NCBI RefSeq assembly: GCF_000720475.1
Contig: NZ_JOAP01000003.1
Location: forward strand, 62,001-126,000
Direction of reading: 5' to 3'
Length of the DNA stretch: 64,000 bases
Source: Streptomyces aureocirculatus
GTDB lineage: Bacteria > Actinomycetota > Actinomycetes > Streptomycetales > Streptomycetaceae
Under the pieces are notes generated by a model that made no database searches, was not told the origin of the DNA, and saw nothing but the letters and a program-made list of their open reading frames with translations. The translations under genes and the position numbers were made by a program. Below, in pieces: positions 49,993 through 59,384 of the stretch (positions are counted from its first letter, which is position 1; every line of letters starts with the position of its first letter).

Positions 49993-51123
49993 TCAGCCGC
50001 TCAGACGTACGGGCATGATCAGGTACTTGTACGCGTCGTCGGCCTCCGCGTCGAAAGCGGGCCTGCCGCTCAGGAGCGCGGGCTTGGTGGAGGTCGTGAA
50101 CGACAACTGGGCGACCGGCGAGTCGATCGCGCTCAGGCCGTCGAGCAGGAACGTCGGGTTGAAGGCGATCGAGATGTCGTCGCCCTCGAGCTGGGCGTCG
50201 ACCCTTTCCACAGCCTGTGCGTCGTCGCTGGAGCCTGCCTCCAGGATGAGCACCCCCTGCTCGAAGCTGAGCCGCACCGGGGTGTTCCGCTCGGCGACGA
50301 GGGCCACGCGCTTGACGGCCTCCACGAAGGGCGGCGTCTCGATGACGGCGATCGAGTTGAACTCCGTCGGGAACAGCGTGCGGTACTTCGGCAGGTCGCC
50401 TTCGAGCAGCCGCGTGGTGGTGCGGCGGCCCGCGCCCTCGAAACCGATCAGACCCTCGCCCGCGCCGGAGCCGGAGAGCGCAAGGGTGACCGTGTCGCCG
50501 CTCGTGAGCGCCTTGGCGGTGTCCTGGAGCGTCTTGGCGGGCACCAGGGCGACCGCGGAGGCCTCCGGGTCCTCCGGCTTCCACAGGAACTCACGGACCG
50601 CGAAGCGGTAGCGGTCGGTGGACGCCAGGGTGACCTTGTCGCCCTCGATCTCGATGCGCACGCCCGTGAGCACCGGGAGGGTGTCGTCGCGTCCTGCGGC
50701 GATCGCGACCTGGTTCGCGGCGGCGGCGAAGACCTCACCGGGGACCGTGCCGGTCGCGGTGGGCATCTGCGGCAGCGCCGGATACTCCTCCACAGGCAGG
50801 GTGTGGAGTGTGAACCGGGAGGAGCCGCAGACCACCGTCGCCCGTACACCGTCTGTGGAGATCTCCACCGGGCGGTTGGGCAGGGCGCGGCAGATGTCGG
50901 CGAGCAGCCGGCCGGACACGAGGACCGTGCCCTCCTCGTCGACCTCCGCGTCCACGGAGACCCGCGCCGAGACCTCGTAGTCGAAGCTGGACAGGGAGAG
51001 GGCGCCCTCCTCGGCCTTCAGCAGCAGGCCCGCGAGGACGGGCGCTGGCGGCCGAGCCGGGAGGCTGCGTGCCGCCCACGCCACCGCCTCCGCGAGTACG
51101 TCGCGTTCCACCCGGATCTTCAC
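49993..51123 (-). CDS. dnaN: DNA polymerase III sliding clamp (beta subunit)
   Basis: Ring-shaped processivity factor of the replicative polymerase, 376 aa in three topologically equal domains. The N-terminus is MKIRVERDVLAEAVAWAARS and the C-terminus ends with the clamp motif KYLIMPVRLSG. Its start borders the oriC region; it reads away from oriC, like gnd, recF and gyrBA. Confidence 0.98.
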   Translation of the reverse strand: MKIRVERDVLAEAVAWAARSLPARPPAPVLAGLLLKAEEGALSLSSFDYEVSARVSVDAEVDEEGTVLVSGRLLADICRALPNRPVEISTDGVRATVVCGSSRFTLHTLPVEEYPALPQMPTATGTVPGEVFAAAANQVAIAAGRDDTLPVLTGVRIEIEGDKVTLASTDRYRFAVREFLWKPEDPEASAVALVPAKTLQDTAKALTSGDTVTLALSGSGAGEGLIGFEGAGRRTTTRLLEGDLPKYRTLFPTEFNSIAVIETPPFVEAVKRVALVAERNTPVRLSFEQGVLILEAGSSDDAQAVERVDAQLEGDDISIAFNPTFLLDGLSAIDSPVAQLSFTTSTKPALLSGRPAFDAEADDAYKYLIMPVRLSG

Positions 51124-51929
51124 TTAGCCGCCCTCCTGCTGTTGCTGGCACTGGGGACCAGTCTGACGCACCGCACTGACAGGTGGTGCCCGTCAGGGTC
51201 AAGTCGTGCCGAGAGGCGGAAGCGGGCCGAGCGGCGAGTTGTGCACAGGCCCCACTTCGAAACGGATTCTCAGCTCACTCTAGGGGGTAGTAGTAGTAGG
51301 GCCTGTGGAAACCGTGGATAACCGCGAAAGCGCAGGTCAACACCGGTTTTTTGTCCACCGACCCTGTGGGTGGCGGCGGTGGATAACCGGTGGAATCTGT
51401 GGACGGGCGAAAGTTCTGCACACCCGATGCACAGGGAAGGGCCACTTCTCCCCAGCCCTGTCCCCAGTTTTACCCAGCTTCCCCACAGGCCAACCCGGCA
51501 CCTTGGTGTGACGCCTTTCACTCGTCACGGTGAGAGGGCGCGTCGCGTTGCCGAACAGTGGACAGGCCTGTGGGGAAGCTGTGCACAACCGGCCTCCGCC
51601 TGTGGGCCGCCGGTGGACAACCCTTCGGAGGCCCTGTGGACACGACCTTCATCCACAGCCTGTGGAAAGTCTTCGTCCACGAATCCACAACCCATTGACC
51701 TGGTCTGATGAACATTCAGCAGGGTCCCCTGTGGACACGATCTGGACAACTCGCCTCTCCCCAGGGTGTGGAAGGCGCAAAGGCCGCACTTCTGTGGAGA
51801 ACGTGCCGTCGGTGACCCGTAATCGAACAGCAGGTGTCGGCGAGGTCGCGCCCACAGGCGTGTGGACAACGCGAAGGGCGCTCCGGAATGCCTTCCGGAG
51901 CGCCCTGAAGCCGCGTGACGGGCTTGCTG
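51124..51929. other. oriC: Chromosomal replication origin oriC
   Basis: Non-coding 806 bp between dnaN and dnaA, packed with DnaA boxes. The one perfect box is TGTGGACAA at 51861-51869. One-mismatch boxes include 51239-51247 (TTGTGCACA), 51351-51359 (TTGTCCACC), 51580-51588 (TGTGCACAA), 51612-51620 (GGTGGACAA), 51635-51643 and 51730-51738 (TGTGGACAC). Weaker ones include 51304-51312, 51313-51321, 51378-51386, 51398-51406, 51649-51657, 51661-51669, 51681-51689, 51741-51749, 51767-51775 and 51793-51801. Nearly all point the same way in the 51580-51870 half. Streptomyces oriC with about 19 boxes is established knowledge. Confidence 0.96.
51876..51905 (-). terminator. Terminator of dnaA at the edge of oriC
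   Basis: Perfect 13-bp inverted repeat (51876-51888 with 51893-51905) with a TGCC loop, 25 bp beyond the dnaA stop. It would also keep dnaA transcripts from running through oriC. Confidence 0.85.
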
Positions 51930-54086
51930 TCAGCCGTTCTTGATGCGGTTGGTGAGCTCGGTGACCTGGTTGTAGATCGAGCGGCGCTCGGCCATCAGCG
52001 CGCGGATCTTGCGGTCGGCGTGCATCACGGTCGTGTGGTCGCGGCCGCCGAACTGCGCGCCGATCTTCGGCAGGGAGAGGTCGGTGAGCTCCCGGCAGAG
52101 GTACATGGCGATCTGTCGTGCCGTCACCAGGACCCGGCTGCGGGAGGATCCGCACAGGTCGTCCACCGTGAGGCCGAAGTAGTCCGCGGTCGCCGCCATG
52201 ATGGCCGTCGCCGTGATCTCGGGTGCGGCGTCCTCGCCGCCGGGGATCAGGTCCTTCAGGACGATCTCCGTGAGACCGAGGTCCACCGGCTGCCGGTTGA
52301 GCGAGGCGAACGCCGTGACCCGGATCAGCGCGCCCTCCAGCTCACGGATGTTCCGCGAGATGCGCGACGCGATGAACTCCAGGACCTCCGGCGGGGCGTT
52401 GAGCTGCTCCTGCACCGCCTTCTTACGGAGGATCGCGATACGCGTCTCCAGCTCGGGCGGCTGGACATCGGTGATCAGACCCCACTCGAAGCGGTTGCGC
52501 AGCCGGTCCTCCAGGGTCACTAGCTGCTTGGGCGGCCGGTCACTGGAGAGCACGATCTGCTTGTTCGCGTTGTGGAGCGTGTTGAAGGTGTGGAAGAACT
52601 CCTCCTGCGTCGACTCCTTGTCCGCGAGGAACTGGATGTCGTCGACCAGGAGGATGTCCATTTCGCGGTAGCGCTTGCGGAAGCTGTCGCCCTTGCCGTC
52701 GCGGATGGAGTTGATGAACTCGTTGGTGAACTCCTCCGAGCTCACATAGCGCACGCGCGTGCCGGGATAGAGGCTGCGGGCGTAGTGCCCGATCGCGTGC
52801 AGCAGATGCGTTTTGCCGAGTCCCGACTCCCCGTAGATGAACAGCGGGTTGTACGCCTTCGCCGGTGCCTCCGCCACGGCCACCGCGGCCGCGTGCGCGA
52901 ACCGGTTCGACGCGCCGATGACGAAGGTGTCGAAGAGGTACTTCGGGTTCAGGCGCGCGGTGGGCTCGCCAGGGCCGGTCGCGGGTGCGGGCTGCGCGGC
53001 CAGCGGTCCCGGTGCGCCGCTCGACGCGGGCAGGGGGGTGCCGCCGCGGCCCATGGGTGGTCCGCCCGGTCCACCGCGGCCGCCCTGCCCTCCGGGGCCG
53101 GAGGGGCCTGTGTGGCCTGTGTGGCCTGTGTGACCCGAAGGGCCGGTGTGACCGGATTGGCCGCCGGAGCCCGTGCCGCCGGACGGCTCGTTCCGGTCGT
53201 GCCGCTCCCGGCGCTCGTGCCTGTCCTGCGACTGCCGCTCTCGTTCCCGCTCCTGGCGCTGGCGCTCCTGGTCGTACGGTCCGCGCTCGGGCGGCTGCGA
53301 GCGGTAGTCGTGCTGCGGCTGCTGCGGCGGGTTCGCGTACGGGTCGCGGTCGGGGTAGCCGAGCCGTGGCTGCTGCCAGCCGTAGTCGTCCTGAGGCTGC
53401 TGCGGCCAGGCGCCGGGGCGCTGATAGCCCGGGTAGGCCGGGCGGGCGGTGGGGAGCTGGTCGCCGCGCGCGCCGTGGTCGTCCGCGGGGCGGCGGCCGT
53501 AGCCGTCGTAGGCGTCGTGCGGGTCGCGAGAGTCGCGGGAGTCGCGAGGGGCGTGCGAGTCGTGCGAGTCGTGCGGATCGCGGGTGCCGCGGGTGTCATG
53601 CCCCTGACCGGACGAGGGCAGCTCCTGCTCCTCGTAGCGCTGCGGGTGCTCCTCGTACCGGGGAGGCTGGCCGTCGTAGCGGGGCGACTGCTCCTCGTAC
53701 CGGGAGGACTGCTCGTCGTAGCGCTGCGGCTGCTCCTCGTACCGGGAAGGCTGCTCGTCGTAGCGGGGCTGCTGCTGTGCGGACGGGGCCGGAGGCGGCG
53801 CGGGCTCGCCCATGGAGTCGTCGACCGTGATCGCGATGCGGATCGGCCTGCCGCACTCACGGCTCAGCGTCTCGCTGACGACGGGGGCGAGACGGCCCTC
53901 GAGGACCCCCTTGGCGAACTCGTTCGGTACGGCGAGCAGGGCCGTGTCGGCGACGAGCGCCAGCGGCTGGCACCGTTTGATCCAGTGCTCGTCCTTCGCC
54001 TCTACGTCCTGCCCCCGCCCCTCTCCCAGAAGTTGTTCCAGTACCCGTGGCCACACTGCGGCAAGATCGGCAGGTACGTCAGCCAC
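51930..54086 (-). CDS. dnaA: Chromosomal replication initiator DnaA
   Basis: Binds DnaA boxes and opens oriC. 718 aa. Domain I (about 1-85) begins [20 protein letters not shown]. Domain II (about 100-380) is an exceptionally long linker with RYEEQ/RYDEQ heptad repeats, Asp/Ser/His/Arg repeats and a Gly/Ser/Thr tract. The AAA+ core holds [15 protein letters not shown] (Walker A) and [14 protein letters not shown] (Walker B). Domain IV ends with the DNA-binding signature [23 protein letters not shown] at 54086 was chosen because known Streptomyces DnaA starts at ADVPADLA; the frame is open 35 codons further. Confidence 0.97.
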   Translation of the reverse strand: MADVPADLAAVWPRVLEQLLGEGRGQDVEAKDEHWIKRCQPLALVADTALLAVPNEFAKGVLEGRLAPVVSETLSRECGRPIRIAITVDDSMGEPAPPPAPSAQQQPRYDEQPSRYEEQPQRYDEQSSRYEEQSPRYDGQPPRYEEHPQRYEEQELPSSGQGHDTRGTRDPHDSHDSHAPRDSRDSRDPHDAYDGYGRRPADDHGARGDQLPTARPAYPGYQRPGAWPQQPQDDYGWQQPRLGYPDRDPYANPPQQPQHDYRSQPPERGPYDQERQRQERERERQSQDRHERRERHDRNEPSGGTGSGGQSGHTGPSGHTGHTGHTGPSGPGGQGGRGGPGGPPMGRGGTPLPASSGAPGPLAAQPAPATGPGEPTARLNPKYLFDTFVIGASNRFAHAAAVAVAEAPAKAYNPLFIYGESGLGKTHLLHAIGHYARSLYPGTRVRYVSSEEFTNEFINSIRDGKGDSFRKRYREMDILLVDDIQFLADKESTQEEFFHTFNTLHNANKQIVLSSDRPPKQLVTLEDRLRNRFEWGLITDVQPPELETRIAILRKKAVQEQLNAPPEVLEFIASRISRNIRELEGALIRVTAFASLNRQPVDLGLTEIVLKDLIPGGEDAAPEITATAIMAATADYFGLTVDDLCGSSRSRVLVTARQIAMYLCRELTDLSLPKIGAQFGGRDHTTVMHADRKIRALMAERRSIYNQVTELTNRIKNG

Positions 54087-54223
54087 AGGGCACGCTCTCT
54101 CACGGGTCCCACGAACGTGTGGTTCTTGGGACGGGTAGTGACGGAAATCGGGAGGGGCAGGGGGAAGGGAACGAAGACGGAGTTCAGCCACGGTAGTCAG
54201 GGCGACGGGTGCGGTTCAAGTTG

Positions 54224-54244
54224 TTGTCCACAGCCTGTGCACAG
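54224..54244. promoter_or_regulatory. Two DnaA boxes in the dnaA-rpmH intergenic region
   Basis: TTGTCCACA at 54224-54232 (perfect) and TGTGCACAG at 54236-54244 lie within the 378-bp divergent gap 54087-54464. DnaA autoregulation through promoter boxes is known in Streptomyces. The gap must hold the dnaA and rpmH promoters; no other structure was assigned. Confidence 0.85.
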
Positions 54245-54464
54245 TGTCTCTCCAAGGCTGCTGGTTTGACCGGATGGCGTAGCCCCGCGTACCGTAACCA
54301 GGTCGAGTTGTCGATGGCTGCTGCCGCCTGCCTCCGATGGGCAAAGATCACGATCTGTGATTGTGAAGCGGTGCACTCGGTGCGTATTCGCGAGCTTCTC
54401 GTGGGCGCACGGTGACAGCCAGGCGATGTCCCGCCATCACACACATCATTTCTGGAGCCCCCGA

Positions 54465-54602
54465 GTGAGCAAGCGCACCTTCCAGCCGAACAACCGTCGT
54501 CGCGCGAAGACCCACGGCTTCCGGCTGCGTATGCGCACCCGTGCCGGCCGCGCCGTCCTGGCGTCCCGCCGTAGCAAGGGTCGCGCCCGCCTGTCCGCCT
54601 AA
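54465..54602 (+). CDS. rpmH: 50S ribosomal protein L34
   Basis: 45-residue basic protein of the large subunit: [20 protein letters not shown] followed by [24 protein letters not shown], the complete L34 signature. GTG at 54465 follows TGGAGCC. Divergent from dnaA and upstream of rnpA, the universal arrangement. Confidence 0.98.
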   Translation: MSKRTFQPNNRRRAKTHGFRLRMRTRAGRAVLASRRSKGRARLSA

Positions 54603-54621
54603 GCAATCAGGTCATGACGTC

Positions 54622-54993
54622 GTGCTGCCTACCGAGCATCGGCTGAGGCGGCGCGAAGATTTCGCGACCGCGGTACGACGAGGTCGTCGGGCCGGCCGCC
54701 CGCTTCTCGTCGTCCATCTACGCAGCGGTGCAACGGACCCGCACGTGCCGGGGGAGAGCCTTCCCCCGACACGTGCGGGTTTCGTCGTGAGCAAGGCCGT
54801 GGGTGGAGCCGTGGTCCGCAATAAGGTCAAGCGCAGACTTCGCCACCTCATGAGCGACCGGGTGGCCGAGCTGCCCCCCGGTAGCCTGGTAGTCGTACGA
54901 GCGTTGCCCGGAGCGGGTGACGCCGACCATGCAAAGCTGGCCCGAGACCTGGACGCCGCTCTTGAGCGGCTGCTGGGAGGGGGCGCGCGATGA
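54622..54993 (+). CDS. rnpA: Ribonuclease P protein component
   Basis: Protein subunit of RNase P, which matures tRNA 5' ends. 123 aa; start [20 protein letters not shown] and the RNR-type motif [14 protein letters not shown] are present. GTG at 54622. A terminator-like hairpin lies inside the coding sequence at 54737-54780, in the loop region encoding [11 protein letters not shown]. The stop overlaps the yidD ATG (ATGA). Confidence 0.96.
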   Translation: MLPTEHRLRRREDFATAVRRGRRAGRPLLVVHLRSGATDPHVPGESLPPTRAGFVVSKAVGGAVVRNKVKRRLRHLMSDRVAELPPGSLVVVRALPGAGDADHAKLARDLDAALERLLGGGAR

Positions 54994-55349
54994 AGTACCC
55001 GCTGCTGGCGCTGATCAAGCTGTACCAGTGGACGATCAGTCCACTACTGGGCCCGGTCTGCAAGTACTACCCGTCGTGCTCCCACTACGGCTACCTGGCC
55101 ATCGACCGCCATGGCGCGATCAAGGGCACGGCGCTCACTGCCTGGCGCATTCTGCGGTGCAACCCGTGGTCGCTCGGCGGTGTCGACCATGTCGCCCCGC
55201 GCAAGCGTCCGCGGTGGCACGAGATGCTGCGTACCGCCTGGCGCGAACGCAAGGGCGGGCCCTCCGCCGTAGGCGTGCCGTCCGGAGACCTTCCCCCGGC
55301 TCCCGCGAGCCCGGCCGCCGAGACCCCGTCCCATGCTCAAGGAGCCTGA
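54990..55349 (+). CDS. yidD: Membrane protein insertion efficiency factor YidD
   Basis: A small membrane-associated protein (119 aa) that helps YidC-dependent insertion. The conserved core [26 protein letters not shown] and [10 protein letters not shown] has the three Cys of the family. The C-terminal 45 residues are a Pro/Ala extension. Overlaps rnpA by four bases and precedes yidC by 3 bp. Confidence 0.95.
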   Translation: MKYPLLALIKLYQWTISPLLGPVCKYYPSCSHYGYLAIDRHGAIKGTALTAWRILRCNPWSLGGVDHVAPRKRPRWHEMLRTAWRERKGGPSAVGVPSGDLPPAPASPAAETPSHAQGA

Positions 55350-55352
55350 TTA

Positions 55353-56696
55353 GTGGACACGATTGCCGGTTTCTTCAGCTTCATCACGACACCCGTCTCT
55401 TGGGTCATCGTCCAGTTCCACTCGCTGTACGGTGCGATCTTCGGCCCTGACACGGGCTGGGCCTGGGGCCTGTCGATCGTGTCCCTGGTGATCCTGATCC
55501 GTATCTGCCTGATTCCGCTCTTCGTGAAGCAGATCAAGGCGACCCGGGCCATGCAGACGCTGCAGCCCGAGATGAAGAAGATCCAGGAACGCTACAAGAG
55601 CGACAAGCAGCGTCAGTCCGAAGAGATGATGAAGCTGTACAAGGAGACGGGCACCAACCCGCTCTCCTCGTGCCTTCCCATCCTGGCGCAGTCGCCCTTC
55701 TTCTTCGCGTTGTACCACGTGCTCAACGGCATCGCGTCCAACAAGAAGGTCGGCGTCATCGACCAGCAGTTGCTCGACAGCGCTCGTGACGCCCACATCT
55801 TCGGTGCTCCGCTCGCGGTGAAGTTCACGGACAGCGCGGACAAGGTCGCCTCCCTGGGCGCCTCGCTGACCGACGTGCGTGTCGTGACCGCGCTCATGAT
55901 CATCATGATGTCGGCGTCGCAGTTCTTCACCCAGCGCCAGCTCATGACGAAGAACGTCGACACCACGGTGAAGACGCCGTTCATGCAGCAGCAGAAGATG
56001 CTGATGTACGTCTTCCCCATCATGTTCGCCGTCTTCGGCATCAACTTCCCCGTCGGTGTCCTCGTCTACTGGCTGACCACCAACGTGTGGACCATGGGCC
56101 AGCAGATGTACGTGATCCGCCAGAACCCGACGCCGGGCTCCAAGGCCCAGGCCGCGTACCTGGAGCGCCTGCAGAAGCACCTGACGGACACCAAGAAGAC
56201 CCGCAGCCGTGGCCAGGTCCGCGCCGTCAAGGCCGTCGTCGCCAAGGGCCGCGACCGCAACGAGTACGAGCGCAAGTTCATCAACGGCCTGAACAAGGCC
56301 GGCCTCGCGGCCCAGCCCGACGGCACGGTCGTGGTCAGCGAGACCGCCGTCGCCACCGCCGAGGACGGCTCCCCCGCCACCGGCGGCGCGCCCAAGCGGC
56401 AGCAGCCCAAGCGGCAGAGCAAGGCCAAGCGCCAGGCCGGTCCCGCAGCCGGGGCCGCGAAGACGGACGCGGACACGGACACGGAAACGGACACGGATTC
56501 CGGCACGAAGACGTCGCTGAGCAAGTCCGATGACGGGGCCGCCGCCAAGGCCGAGGACAAGCCCGTCGCGACGGCCAAGAGCGCCAAGGGCAAGTCCGGC
56601 TCCGGAAACCAGCAGCCCGGCCAGGGCACCCGCAGCAAAGCCAAGTCCGGGCAGCGCAAGGGCCAGCAGCGGCCCAAGCACCCGTCCAAGAAGTAG
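55353..56696 (+). CDS. yidC: Membrane protein insertase YidC
   Basis: Oxa1/Alb3/YidC insertase, 447 aa. Five helices with the first at about residues 30-50, [18 protein letters not shown] start ([20 protein letters not shown]), [20 protein letters not shown] in the cytoplasmic hairpin, and [10 protein letters not shown] and [15 protein letters not shown] later. A long Lys/Ala/Ser/Asp-rich C-terminal tail (about 330-447) includes TD repeat units ([13 protein letters not shown]). GTG at 55353, 3 bp after yidD. Confidence 0.96.
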   Translation: MDTIAGFFSFITTPVSWVIVQFHSLYGAIFGPDTGWAWGLSIVSLVILIRICLIPLFVKQIKATRAMQTLQPEMKKIQERYKSDKQRQSEEMMKLYKETGTNPLSSCLPILAQSPFFFALYHVLNGIASNKKVGVIDQQLLDSARDAHIFGAPLAVKFTDSADKVASLGASLTDVRVVTALMIIMMSASQFFTQRQLMTKNVDTTVKTPFMQQQKMLMYVFPIMFAVFGINFPVGVLVYWLTTNVWTMGQQMYVIRQNPTPGSKAQAAYLERLQKHLTDTKKTRSRGQVRAVKAVVAKGRDRNEYERKFINGLNKAGLAAQPDGTVVVSETAVATAEDGSPATGGAPKRQQPKRQSKAKRQAGPAAGAAKTDADTDTETDTDSGTKTSLSKSDDGAAAKAEDKPVATAKSAKGKSGSGNQQPGQGTRSKAKSGQRKGQQRPKHPSKK

Positions 56697-56710
56697 AAGG
56701 AGTCCATCCC

Positions 56711-57223
56711 GTGACGGAAGGCACCACCACCTCCGCAGTTGAGGCCGGCGACACCCTGACTCGCCTGGAGCAGGAGGGGGAGATCGCGGCGGACTACCTG
56801 GAGGGTCTGCTGGACATCGCGGACCTCGACGGTGACATCGACATGGATGTCGAGGCCGACCGCGCCGCCGTGTCGATCATCAGCGACGGCGGCACCCGCG
56901 ATCTGCAGAAGCTGGTCGGCCGCGACGGTGAGGTCCTGGAGGCCCTGCAGGAGCTGACCCGCCTTGCCGTGCACCGTGAGACCGGTGACCGCAGCCGCCT
57001 GATGCTCGACATCGCGGGCTACCGTGCGCAGAAGCGTGAGGAGCTGTCCCAGATCGGCGCCCAGGCCGCCGCCGACGTCAAGAGCTCCGGCGAGCCGGTC
57101 AAGCTCAAGCCGATGACGCCCTTCGAGCGCAAGGTCGTGCATGACGCGGTCAAGGCCGCCGGACTGAGCAGTGAGTCCGAGGGCGAGGAGCCGCAGCGCT
57201 TCGTCGTGGTCCTCCCGGCCTGA
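56711..57223 (+). CDS. khpB: Jag/KhpB RNA-binding protein (KH and R3H domains)
   Basis: 170 aa. A KH domain (about 45-105) with LVGRDGEVLEALQELTRLAV and an R3H domain (about 105-165) with RSRLMLDIAGYRAQKREEL and PMTPFERKVVHDAV. An RNA chaperone-like role in division and envelope gene regulation is known from other Gram-positives. The N-terminal Jag-specific domain is missing, as usual in actinobacteria. Followed by a strong terminator. Confidence 0.92.
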   Translation: MTEGTTTSAVEAGDTLTRLEQEGEIAADYLEGLLDIADLDGDIDMDVEADRAAVSIISDGGTRDLQKLVGRDGEVLEALQELTRLAVHRETGDRSRLMLDIAGYRAQKREELSQIGAQAAADVKSSGEPVKLKPMTPFERKVVHDAVKAAGLSSESEGEEPQRFVVVLPA

Positions 57224-57238
57224 TCACACACGTTTTCC

Positions 57239-57268
57239 CCGGCCCCGTCTGTTCGCAGGCGGGGCCGG
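57239..57268 (+). terminator. Terminator after khpB
   Basis: 13-bp inverted repeat with one G-U pair (57239-57251 with 57256-57268), loop TTCG, followed by TCTTTGT. It closes the rpmH-khpB operon. Confidence 0.9.
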
Positions 57269-57328
57269 TCTTTGTCAGCCTGATACCCAGCGATCCAGCG
57301 ACCAGTGTGGTACGGAAGGACGGTCCCC

Positions 57329-58045
57329 GTGACGGAGGCAGCGGAGCTCCCCCCGGCGCCGGAGGAGGCGCGGACGGTTTTCGGCGAGCGGTTCCCGGAT
57401 GCGGTCCGGTATGCGGAGCTGTTGGCAGAAGCGGGAGTGCAGCGCGGCCTGATCGGCCCTCGTGAGGTGCCCCGGCTGTGGGAGCGGCACCTGCTGAACT
57501 GCGCGGTGCTGTCCGAGGTGGTGCCCCAGGGCGTGACGGTCTGCGATGTCGGCTCCGGTGCCGGGCTCCCGGGTATCCCGCTCGCTCTCGTCCGTGAGGA
57601 CCTGAAGATCACCCTTCTCGAGCCCCTGCTGCGGCGCACGAACTTTCTGAGCGAGGTCGTCGAACTCCTCGGACTCGACCATGTGACGGTCGTCCGTGGC
57701 CGCGCCGAAGAGGTCCTCGGCAAGCTGCCGCCCGTCCATGTCGTGACCGCGCGGGCCGTGGCGCCGCTGGACCGGCTCGCGGGCTGGGGTGTCCCCCTGC
57801 TGCGTCCCTACGGTCAGATGCTGGCTCTCAAGGGCGACACCGCGGAGGAAGAGGTCAAAGGTGCACGCGCCGCCCTGAACAAGCTCGGGGCGGAGACCGT
57901 ATCCGTCGTGCACGTCGGTGAAGGCCTCGTGGACCCCCTGTCCACCGTGGTGCGGGTCGAGGTCGGCGAGAGCCCCGGCGGCGTACGGTTCGCCGCCAAG
58001 CGAGCCAAGGCCGCACGAGTCGGGCGCGTTCGCCGCCGCCGCTGA
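57329..58045 (+). CDS. rsmG: 16S rRNA (guanine-527-N7) methyltransferase RsmG
   Basis: SAM-dependent methyltransferase (238 aa) for m7G527 of 16S rRNA. SAM motif CDVGSGAGLPGIPLA, then LLEPLLRRTNFLSEV and VVRGRAEEVLG; LWERHLLNCAVLSE is upstream. A basic tail (RVRRRR) ends it. GTG at 57329 follows GGAAGGACGG. It lies upstream of parAB with a 262-bp gap that holds a parS site and two DnaA boxes. Confidence 0.95.
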   Translation: MTEAAELPPAPEEARTVFGERFPDAVRYAELLAEAGVQRGLIGPREVPRLWERHLLNCAVLSEVVPQGVTVCDVGSGAGLPGIPLALVREDLKITLLEPLLRRTNFLSEVVELLGLDHVTVVRGRAEEVLGKLPPVHVVTARAVAPLDRLAGWGVPLLRPYGQMLALKGDTAEEEVKGARAALNKLGAETVSVVHVGEGLVDPLSTVVRVEVGESPGGVRFAAKRAKAARVGRVRRRR

Positions 58046-58138
58046 TCCTTCCTGACGACGAGCCGTACTCCACACAAGCTGCCAAACGTACGCATACCGG
58101 GGTGTCGCGCCAGCGGCACCCCGGTCGCCGTGCATCGT

Positions 58139-58152
58139 GTTTCACGTGAAAC
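58139..58152. promoter_or_regulatory. parS site (upstream of parA)
   Basis: Perfect GTTTCACGTGAAAC, ParB-binding centromere site, between rsmG and parA. Confidence 0.95.
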
Positions 58153-58244
58153 GTCGCTCACTGCTGCATGGCATCATCAGTCGCGGCCGCGCTGCGGAAC
58201 CTCGCGAACGTCGGCCGCTCGGTTCCCTCGATAAGGGCACGGAG

Positions 58245-58271
58245 TTGTCCACAGAGGGGGATTCGTCCACA
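58245..58271. promoter_or_regulatory. DnaA boxes upstream of parA
   Basis: A perfect TTGTCCACA at 58245-58253 and a one-mismatch TCGTCCACA at 58263-58271, within 65 bp upstream of the chosen parA start. Confidence 0.75.
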
Positions 58272-58307
58272 GAAGACCGGGCCTCGCTGGTTCACGACCC
58301 CGAAAGC

Positions 58308-59384
58308 ATGGGAGGCTCTGTTCATTGCGAGCCTGAAGTCGAGGAGAGTGAATCCTTGCGGTCCGACGCCAACATCGCGGGACCGATGACCGATCCGGTC
58401 CCCGGTCCCCGTACCGAGTCGGCGGGGGAGGATGTTTCACGTGAAACACCGAGCCCGATGGACGACACCCCCATCGGTCGTGCCGCCCAGTTGGCGGTGG
58501 AAGCTCTTGGCCGTGCCGGCGAGGGGCTGCCGCGACCGGAGCAGACCAGAATCATGGTGGTCGCCAACCAGAAGGGCGGAGTGGGCAAGACGACGACAAC
58601 CGTCAATCTTGCCGCCTCGCTCGCCCTGCACGGCGCACGCGTTCTGGTGATCGACCTCGATCCGCAGGGCAACGCCTCCACGGCCCTGGGCATCGACCAT
58701 CACGCCGAAGTGCCTTCCATCTACGACGTGCTGGTCGAGAGCAAGCCTCTCTCCGAAGTCGTACAGCCGGTCCCCGACGTCGAGGGCCTCTTCTGTGCCC
58801 CGGCAACCATCGATCTCGCCGGTGCCGAGATCGAGCTGGTGTCCCTGGTGGCACGAGAGAGCCGACTACAGCGGGCCATCCAGGCCTACGAGCAGCCGCT
58901 GGACTACATCCTCATCGACTGCCCGCCGTCGCTGGGACTGCTGACGGTCAATGCCTTGGTGGCCGGTGCGGAGGTACTGATCCCGATCCAGTGCGAGTAC
59001 TACGCACTGGAAGGTCTGGGGCAGCTCCTGCGCAACGTCGACCTGGTGCGGGGACACCTCAATCCACTGCTGCGCGTGTCGACCATCCTGCTCACCATGT
59101 ATGACGGCCGGACCCGACTGGCATCGCAGGTGGCGGACGAGGTGCGCAACCACTTCGGTGAAGAGGTGCTTCGTACGAGCATCCCGCGCTCGGTGCGCAT
59201 CTCCGAGGCGCCCAGCTATGGGCAGACCGTACTGACCTACGACCCCGGCTCCAGCGGCGCCCTGTCGTACTTCGAGGCGGCACGCGAGATCGCCCTTCGA
59301 GGAGTCGGTGTGCACTACGACGTGCAGCACGCCCAGACGGGCAATCAGAACGAACAGCACAGCATGACGGAGGGGATCCAGTGA
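58308..59384 (+). CDS. parA: Chromosome partitioning ATPase ParA
   Basis: Walker-type ATPase (358 aa from this start) that positions ParB-bound origins in hyphal tips and sporulating cells. Deviant Walker [15 protein letters not shown], switch [11 protein letters not shown], and [15 protein letters not shown]. The N-terminal 95 residues before the ATPase core are poorly conserved and include VSRET encoded by a parS. The start is uncertain: ATG 58308 is favoured, and GTG 58137, ATG 58386 and ATG 58459 are possible; 58137 would put the start in the upstream parS. The stop overlaps parB by four bases. Confidence 0.94.
   Translation: MGGSVHCEPEVEESESLRSDANIAGPMTDPVPGPRTESAGEDVSRETPSPMDDTPIGRAAQLAVEALGRAGEGLPRPEQTRIMVVANQKGGVGKTTTTVNLAASLALHGARVLVIDLDPQGNASTALGIDHHAEVPSIYDVLVESKPLSEVVQPVPDVEGLFCAPATIDLAGAEIELVSLVARESRLQRAIQAYEQPLDYILIDCPPSLGLLTVNALVAGAEVLIPIQCEYYALEGLGQLLRNVDLVRGHLNPLLRVSTILLTMYDGRTRLASQVADEVRNHFGEEVLRTSIPRSVRISEAPSYGQTVLTYDPGSSGALSYFEAAREIALRGVGVHYDVQHAQTGNQNEQHSMTEGIQ
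58434..58447. promoter_or_regulatory. parS site within parA
   Basis: Perfect GTTTCACGTGAAAC inside the parA 5' coding sequence. Confidence 0.95.

Noticed and set aside
58137..58307. Upstream extension of parA to the GTG at 58137
   Set aside because: It would place the start in a parS and add 57 codons through DnaA boxes; these look like control elements. A later start is favoured, though the start is not proven.
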